A DNA stretch of 20,119 bases from positions 1 to 20,119 of the forward strand of contig CADBLW010000068.1 in NCBI GenBank assembly GCA_902795625.1, written 5' to 3'. Origin of the DNA: an uncultured Lachnospiraceae bacterium (GTDB taxonomy: Bacteria; Bacillota; Clostridia; Lachnospirales; Lachnospiraceae). A program made the position numbers and the translations under genes. Below the pieces are notes generated by a model. That model saw nothing but the letters and a program-made list of their open reading frames with translations. It was not told where the DNA came from and did not search any database. Of the stretch, positions 15,948 to 20,119 are shown piece by piece (position 1 is the first letter of the stretch; every line of letters starts with the position of its first letter).

Positions 15948-17030
15948 ATGAAGAGATTTCTCTCTCTGCTTCTGTGCCTGGCGCTCATCGCCGCGCTCGC
16001 AGGCTGCGGAAGCAACAACAACTCCTCCGACGCCGCTACGCCGACGCCGGCCAATTCCAATTCGGAAAATGCAACCCCTACGCCGGGAAGCGACAATCCC
16101 TCCGACCCTACCGCAACTCCCACGGACGCTCCGAAGGAGCGCGCCCGTGTCAGCGTCGCGGTCCTCAAGGGACCTACTGCCATCGGCATGCTGAAGCTTA
16201 TGTCAGACGATGAGGCCGAAACCTCGACGAACGACTACGACTTCACCGTAGCCGGCACGGCAGACAGCATCGTGGCTTCCGTGATCAAGGGTGAGATCCC
16301 GATCGCGGCCGTTCCCTGCAACCTCGCCGCAACCCTCTGGAACAAGAGCAACGGCGGCGTCACGGTTCTTGCCGTCAACACTCTCGGCGTTCTTTACATT
16401 CTTGAGACCGGCTACTCTGTAGAGAGCGTCGCTGATCTCAAGGGCAAGACGATCTACGCCACCGGCGCAGGCACGACGCCCGAGTATACGCTCCGCTACC
16501 TTCTTAAGAGCAACGGTATCGATCCGGACAAGGACGTGAACATCGTGTTCCTCTCCGAGGCAAGTGAGGTCGCCGCTAAGATGGCCGCCACCGAGGAGGA
16601 AACCATCGCAATGCTTCCGATGCCCTTCGTGTTCACCGTTATGAGCCAGAACGAGTTAGCCCGCATTGCTCTCGACATCACAAAGGAATGGGAGAAGACC
16701 AACGACTCAACCGTAGTGACCGGTGTCATTGCCGTGAACAGCAAATACCTGAGCGAAAACAAAGAGACAGTTGACGCATTTCTCGATGAATACGCGCTCA
16801 GCACGGCTTACGCCACGGAACATATGTGGGAGACCGGAGATCTTGCGGAGCACTTCGACATCTTCAAGGCAGAAGTTGCCAGAAAGGCGATCCCCTTCTG
16901 CAACATCGTCTGCAAGACCGATGCGGAGATGAAGGCCGCCGTTTCCGCGTACCTTCAGATCCTCTATGACAGCAATCCGGATTCCGTCGGCGGCAAGCTT
17001 CCTGACGACAGCTTCTATTACAGCCGCTGA
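15948..17030 (+). CDS. NMT1/THI5-type ABC substrate-binding lipoprotein, orphan
   Basis: The 360-residue protein starts at ATG 15948 (AAAGGATGG upstream); the frame is open to 15903 but that extension lacks a signal sequence. The signal peptide MKRFLSLLLCLALIAALAGC ends in a canonical lipobox (Cys20). An Asn/Ser/Thr/Pro linker (21-65) is followed by a two-lobed periplasmic-binding-like domain: VAVLKGPTAIGMLKL near 69, DLKGKTIYATGAGTTPEY in the middle, PFCNIVC near the end. This pattern fits the NMT1/SsuA-like group, whose members bind pyrimidine thiamine precursors, sulfonates, nitrate or similar small molecules. No permease or ATPase gene is adjacent; the neighbours are xpt (divergent) and hsp20. 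Ligand unknown. Confidence 0.9.
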   Translation: MKRFLSLLLCLALIAALAGCGSNNNSSDAATPTPANSNSENATPTPGSDNPSDPTATPTDAPKERARVSVAVLKGPTAIGMLKLMSDDEAETSTNDYDFTVAGTADSIVASVIKGEIPIAAVPCNLAATLWNKSNGGVTVLAVNTLGVLYILETGYSVESVADLKGKTIYATGAGTTPEYTLRYLLKSNGIDPDKDVNIVFLSEASEVAAKMAATEEETIAMLPMPFVFTVMSQNELARIALDITKEWEKTNDSTVVTGVIAVNSKYLSENKETVDAFLDEYALSTAYATEHMWETGDLAEHFDIFKAEVARKAIPFCNIVCKTDAEMKAAVSAYLQILYDSNPDSVGGKLPDDSFYYSR

Positions 17031-17060
17031 CAAAAGAACGGTCAACCCTATACGTAAAAT

Positions 17061-17101
17061 ACCGGCCTCGTCGATGGTGCGACGGGGCCGGTTTTATTTT
17101 C
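17061..17101 (+). terminator. Rho-independent terminator of the substrate-binding protein gene
   Basis: A 13-bp stem ACCGGCCTCGTCG / CGACGGGGCCGGT with one T-G pair (17061-17073 with 17080-17092), 6-nt loop, then TTTATTTT. It ends four bases before the next promoter's -35. Confidence 0.92.
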
Positions 17102-17104
17102 CTC

Positions 17105-17133
17105 TTGACGAAATGTTCTATTGGGTGTATAAC
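17105..17133 (+). promoter_or_regulatory. Sigma-A promoter of hsp20
   Basis: TTGACG (17105-17110), 17-bp spacer, TATAAC (17128-17133), leader of about 55 nt. No CIRCE (TTAGCACTC) or CtsR direct repeat is seen nearby. Confidence 0.8.
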
Positions 17134-17143
17134 ATAATTGTTA
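17130..17143 (+). promoter_or_regulatory. Candidate operator overlapping the hsp20 -10 and start site
   Basis: TAACA-TAAT-TGTTA is an inverted repeat with 5-bp arms placed across the -10 and predicted +1. Position suits a repressor site, but the arms are short and A+T-rich, so chance is possible. Confidence 0.28.
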
Positions 17144-17194
17144 GGTAATTGTGGTTTACCAACAGAGTGCAGTAAGAATGGAGGAGTGATTATT

Positions 17195-17761
17195 ATGTAT
17201 GACAATGATCTGTTTAACCAGTTTTCCGAAGCGTTTCATGATATGCTCGACAATTTGGACAAGGGCCTGCGCGACGGTGTCGGCGAACTGAAGGACATGA
17301 AGAAAAATGTGGAGCGCAACGGTCTGTTCGGCGAGAAGAAAGAGAAGCCCAAGACTAACTACCGCGTTCCTTTTGCGAATCTTACGAAAAATCTTTCCGT
17401 TCCGAGTATTGACAATCCGTTCAAAAAGCGCAAGATCGCTGCCGATGTGATCCGCTGCGACGGCGTGCTCACCATCCGCGCCGAGCTTCCGGGCTATGAG
17501 AAGTCCAAGATCCATGTGGATTACCGCGAGGGCGTGATCATCATCCGCGCCGAGCGTGAGTTCATCGACGTTGAGCCCGGCGAGCAGACGGAGGGCGTGC
17601 GCAGCTACAAGCGCGACAGCGACCGCTACTACGGCAAGATCGAGCGCGAGTTCAAGGTCGGCAAGATCGATGTCTCGACGGTTCGCGCGAACTACAACAA
17701 CGGCATTCTGACCGTCTCCTGCGAGTGCCCGGAGGACGGTTCCACGATCAGCATCGACTGA
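17195..17761 (+). CDS. Small heat shock protein, Hsp20/alpha-crystallin family
   Basis: The 188-residue protein starts at ATG 17195 behind GGAGGAG; an upstream in-frame start at 17138 lies at the predicted transcription start and has no ribosome site. The N-terminal arm (1-75) is charged and includes a long run of Lys/Glu. The alpha-crystallin domain runs from about 85 to 182 (IRAELPGYEKSKIHVDYREG, YYGKIEREFKVG, and the closing ANYNNGILTVSC, equivalent to the family's A-x-x-x-n-GvL). It acts as an ATP-independent holdase in the cytoplasm. The N-terminal arm is longer than in short clostridial Hsp18 proteins. It is monocistronic, flanked by terminators. Confidence 0.93.
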   Translation: MYDNDLFNQFSEAFHDMLDNLDKGLRDGVGELKDMKKNVERNGLFGEKKEKPKTNYRVPFANLTKNLSVPSIDNPFKKRKIAADVIRCDGVLTIRAELPGYEKSKIHVDYREGVIIIRAEREFIDVEPGEQTEGVRSYKRDSDRYYGKIEREFKVGKIDVSTVRANYNNGILTVSCECPEDGSTISID

Positions 17762-17808
17762 TCCCCGGGGCTATGCCCCACACTGAAAATTGAGTGTTAC
17801 ACACACAG

Positions 17809-17854
17809 CCCCCGGACGCATAGCATAGTGCAATGACCTGTCCGGGGGGTTTTT
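17809..17854 (+). terminator. Rho-independent terminator of hsp20
   Basis: Nine-bp stem CCCCCGGAC / GTCCGGGGG (17809-17817 with 17840-17848), 22-nt loop, then TTTTT. Confidence 0.82.
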
Positions 17855-17855
17855 A

Positions 17856-17883
17856 AAGCCTCCGGCAGGATCGCCGGAGGCTT
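17856..17883 (-). terminator. Terminator of the nucleotidyltransferase-like lipoprotein gene
   Basis: Perfect 11-bp stem AAGCCTCCGGC / GCCGGAGGCTT (17856-17866 with 17873-17883) with 6-nt loop. On the minus strand it is followed by TAAAAACC, so the T-tract is short; the stem may also back up the hsp20 terminator on the plus strand. Confidence 0.7.
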
Positions 17884-17915
17884 ATTGAATCTACGTAAAC
17901 TGTTTTTGCCTGCGA

Positions 17916-19334
17916 TCAGTCTTCCAGGTGCTGCTCCATCAGCTTCGCCCAGTTGACAACCTGTGCGGACAGCTTTTCGTCCTTCTGCGCGCGGATCTGC
18001 AGCAGAACGTAGGCCGTCTGGAACTCAACCCTGTCGATCATCGCCTCGGCCTGCTCCTTCTCAACCGGGGCACCCGACGCGTCGAAGCTGCATACGGTAA
18101 TATCGTACTCCGTCTGCAATACGTCGGTGAGAAACTCGTGATCCTCCTCGGTCAGCTCGTAGCGTTCCTCCTCGCGGGAGAGGATGTCCGCCGCTGCCGC
18201 GGTATACGCGGTCTTGTCGGAGAGATCGCCGGAGAGCTTGTCCTCAATGACGGGCCAAAGGAAGACCGCCATGGAGAGAACACTTGAATGTTTGCCGTAT
18301 TCCTTGCGCCATTTGTCCATGAAATCCATGGCATCGCTGCAGTACGACTCGTATTTTCCGCGGTCCGACAACTCGGCGGCCACGGGATAAAACTCGTAGA
18401 ACACGCCGTACTTCATGAGATTGTCATAGCCCGCGCGGGCATAGCCGTCGGGGAAGAACTTGGCCAGCTGAAAATTCAGCGTGATCGGCGTCAGCAGCTG
18501 CATAAACTCCAATCCGTTCTGTTTCAGAGCCTGATCCAGCCGCTCCGAGGCCGGGTAGTTGTATTTTGCCATAAACCGCAGCGCTCGGATTGCCGAAGAC
18601 GGGTTGTTGCGGCACTGCACATTGGGATCCACCATGGTGTCGATCATGTGCTCCCGGATGGCGTAAAGCCCGCCGTGGAAATCCACGATATCGCCCGTTT
18701 TCATGTCATAGTAAATGGCATTCATAGGCAGGTCACGCTCGAAGGAGTCAAAGAGAAGGCTGTTGCTGTACAGATCGTTCGGATCAAAATCCGGAACACC
18801 CTCAAGCCCCTTGTAGGCCGCGGGAATGTTCAGATGACGGGCGACATCGATGATCTCGTCCGGATAATGGGCATAGGCAAAGGTATACCCCTCCTGGGTG
18901 CTGTGGAACGTCACCTCGTCGAGGATCCGTTCGATCTCATCGTAATCGGCGTTCGTTGTGATGTCAAAATCATCACCCTCCAGCCCCATCACCATATCCC
19001 GGATGGCACCGCCCACGACGTAGACCTCGTATCCGGCATCCATGAGCTTCCGCGAGGCGTCCACGCAGCTGGGCGACAGATCGTCATAGGTGATGTGGTG
19101 AAGCTTCTGCGGAATGCGCAGCTCCGCGTAGCCGTTTTTCTGAACTTCCTTGTAGTTCTCATCGATCAGGCGGTTGATCTCTTCGTCGGAAAATATACCG
19201 CCCGTCGTCTGCTGCTCTTCTTTTGTCTGATTCTTTTCTGTCTTATTATCCTTGCTCCCGCAGGAACTGAGCAGACAAAGCATCAGCACTGCGACCAAAC
19301 CGACAGAAACAGAAAGTCTCCTTTTCCTTCTCAT
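17916..19334 (-). CDS. Lipoprotein with a CCA-adding/poly(A)-polymerase-type nucleotidyltransferase domain
   Basis: The 472-residue product starts at ATG 19334 behind GGAGG (9-nt spacing); an in-frame ATG at 19370 lacks a good site. The N-terminus is a textbook lipoprotein signal: MRRKRR, hydrophobic core 7-22, lipobox LSSC with Cys25, then a Lys/Glu/Gln/Thr linker to about 46. Residues about 85-260 match the class II nucleotidyltransferase head: VVGGAIRD (106-113), catalytic DDFDITT (121-127), IIDVARH (161-167), FERDLPMNA (198-206), DIVDFHGGLYAIREHMIDT (215-233) and IRALRFMAKY (249-258). The EDxxR base-selection motif of bacterial CCA-adding enzymes and poly(A) polymerases is NNPSS (243-247) here. 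The C-terminal 200 residues are helical as in that family. No partner gene is evident; pepD lies upstream on the same strand. A cytoplasmic tRNA role is unlikely given the signal; function unknown. Confidence 0.88.
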   Translation of the reverse strand: MRRKRRLSVSVGLVAVLMLCLLSSCGSKDNKTEKNQTKEEQQTTGGIFSDEEINRLIDENYKEVQKNGYAELRIPQKLHHITYDDLSPSCVDASRKLMDAGYEVYVVGGAIRDMVMGLEGDDFDITTNADYDEIERILDEVTFHSTQEGYTFAYAHYPDEIIDVARHLNIPAAYKGLEGVPDFDPNDLYSNSLLFDSFERDLPMNAIYYDMKTGDIVDFHGGLYAIREHMIDTMVDPNVQCRNNPSSAIRALRFMAKYNYPASERLDQALKQNGLEFMQLLTPITLNFQLAKFFPDGYARAGYDNLMKYGVFYEFYPVAAELSDRGKYESYCSDAMDFMDKWRKEYGKHSSVLSMAVFLWPVIEDKLSGDLSDKTAYTAAAADILSREEERYELTEEDHEFLTDVLQTEYDITVCSFDASGAPVEKEQAEAMIDRVEFQTAYVLLQIRAQKDEKLSAQVVNWAKLMEQHLED

Positions 19335-19431
19335 ATCTCTTGTCCTCCGCATTTTCAAATCTGTATCCATGGAGGGAATTACGCGCTTACTGTAACAATC
19401 TATAATCGGATGCCCCTGCGGGAGGCTCCGG

Positions 19432-19536
19432 CATCAGCCTCTGCCGAGCCGTTCCGGAGGCTTCACCATCAGCCCCTGCCGAGCCGTTTCGGAGACTTTA
19501 CCATCAGCCTCTGCCGAGCCGCTCAAGAAGTTTCAC
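19432..19536. repeat. Three 35-bp tandem repeats including the 3' end of pepD
   Basis: Copies A 19432-19466, B 19467-19501 and C 19502-19536 follow without spacers. Copy C is the last 11 codons and stop of pepD plus two bases; A and B are downstream duplicates that diverge mainly in one 12-bp stretch. The core CTGCCGAGCCG is identical in all three. The rest of 19335-19431 holds no gene and no clear promoter. Confidence 0.9.
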
Positions 19537-20119
19537 CAGCAGATTCCAGGTGCGCTCCACCGAGCCGATCTCCATCCTCTCCGCTGTCGTGTGAATGTCG
19601 AAAATGTTGGGTCCGAAGCTGACGGCGTCGGTCTCGGGCATATGCTCGATGATCAGGCCGCACTCAAGCCCCGCGTGGATGGTCTCCACCTTCGGCTCTG
19701 CGCCGTACACCTCGCGGTAGGTCGCGACCCACGCGTCACGAAGCGGCGACTCCGGCCGGTACTCCCAGCCCGGATACTCGCTGTGGCGCTCCGCGATACC
19801 GCCGCACAGCGTCGTCAGCAGCGCGATCTTATCGCCCAACTGCTGTTTGCGGACATGGATCATGCTGCGCACGGAGCTGTCCACAACAACCGTTTCGCCC
19901 ACCGTACGGATGATACCGACATTGTTCGAGGTCTCCACAAGCCCCGCCGGCTCCACGCACATCGCGCTGACGCCGAAGGGCACAAGCAACAGAAAATTCA
20001 GTACCTTCTCGAAGGATGCCTGGTTCATCACGCGGTAGCTTCCCTCGCGGATTTCGAATTCACCGCCCCCGGTTGTCTCCTCCAGCACAAACGCAACCTC
20101 CGGCTCCTGACGGCGGAAG
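19504..20119 (-). CDS. pepD: Aminoacyl-histidine dipeptidase (PepD, M20 family), C-terminal part, truncated by window edge
   Basis: The reverse frame is open from the window edge to a TGA at 19504, giving 204 residues. Recognisable PepD features are GLVETSNNVGI, SSVRSMIHVRKQQL, EYPGWEYRPESPLRD, the metal-site region ETIHAGLECGL with its conserved His and Glu, and the tail SFGPNIFDIHTTAERMEIGSVERTW. PepD is a zinc dipeptidase that hydrolyses Xaa-His and other dipeptides in the cytoplasm. The N-terminal metal ligands lie outside the window. The last codons form copy C of a 35-bp tandem repeat. Confidence 0.92.
   Translation of the reverse strand, partial: FRRQEPEVAFVLEETTGGGEFEIREGSYRVMNQASFEKVLNFLLLVPFGVSAMCVEPAGLVETSNNVGIIRTVGETVVVDSSVRSMIHVRKQQLGDKIALLTTLCGGIAERHSEYPGWEYRPESPLRDAWVATYREVYGAEPKVETIHAGLECGLIIEHMPETDAVSFGPNIFDIHTTAERMEIGSVERTWNLLVKLLERLGRG

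Noticed and set aside
17040..17195. CIRCE or CtsR operator for hsp20
   Set aside because: Neither TTAGCACTC/GAGTGCTAA nor the CtsR direct repeat was found; only a short A+T-rich inverted repeat is there.
19335..19370. Start of the nucleotidyltransferase lipoprotein at ATG 19370
   Set aside because: It would add 12 residues before the MRRKRR signal start. It has no suitable ribosome site, whereas ATG 19334 has GGAGG with 9-nt spacing.
19432..19536. CRISPR array
   Set aside because: The 35-bp units follow one another with no spacers, there are only three, and one of them is the coding end of pepD. No cas gene is present.

Overview
The window looks like chromosomal DNA of a Gram-positive Clostridia-type bacterium, most likely a Lachnospiraceae relative with moderately high G+C (roughly 55-60% by eye). 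This is inferred from strong GGAGG ribosome binding sites, consensus sigma-A promoters, several lipobox lipoproteins, a CotH/lamin-tail protein, an Xpt-type xanthine phosphoribosyltransferase and NatA/NatB-type ABC genes. No rRNA, tRNA, CRISPR array, transposase or phage gene was seen. Both window ends cut genes (GH31 on the left, PepD on the right).

Layout. 1-551: start of a GH31 glycosidase (minus). 714-3139: a translationally coupled pair (minus), an exported Ala-rich protein of unknown function followed by a PcfJ-like protein. 3140-3448: structured repeat element and the terminator of the next operon. 3449-7177: ABC exporter operon (minus), a NatA-like ATPase and two NatB-like permeases, driven by a near-consensus promoter at 7330-7358. 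7677-12031: MoxR ATPase, DUF58 protein and membrane transglutaminase operon (plus). 12213-15545: xpt, dtd and cotH (minus), probably one transcription unit ending at a terminator shared with the transglutaminase operon. 15948-17030: an orphan NMT1/THI5-type substrate-binding lipoprotein (plus) behind an unusually long leader. 17195-17761: Hsp20 (plus). 17916-19334: a lipoprotein carrying a CCA-adding/poly(A)-polymerase-type nucleotidyltransferase domain (minus). 19504-20119: C-terminal part of PepD (minus).

Most of the gene content is envelope-related (ABC export, MoxR/DUF58/transglutaminase, CotH, three lipoprotein-like proteins) with small housekeeping pieces (xpt, dtd, hsp20, pepD). The most unusual items are: (a) the exported nucleotidyltransferase-fold lipoprotein, which keeps the catalytic DxD but has lost the EDxxR base-selection motif; (b) an octamer CGGAAAAT/ATTTTCCG found 17 times on both strands, in genes and between them, where well under one copy is expected; (c) two unrelated genes whose 3' ends, stop codon included, have duplicated copies directly downstream; (d) a structured repeat element at 3174-3352; and (e) a roughly 227-nt leader with no recognised riboswitch class in front of the orphan binding protein.
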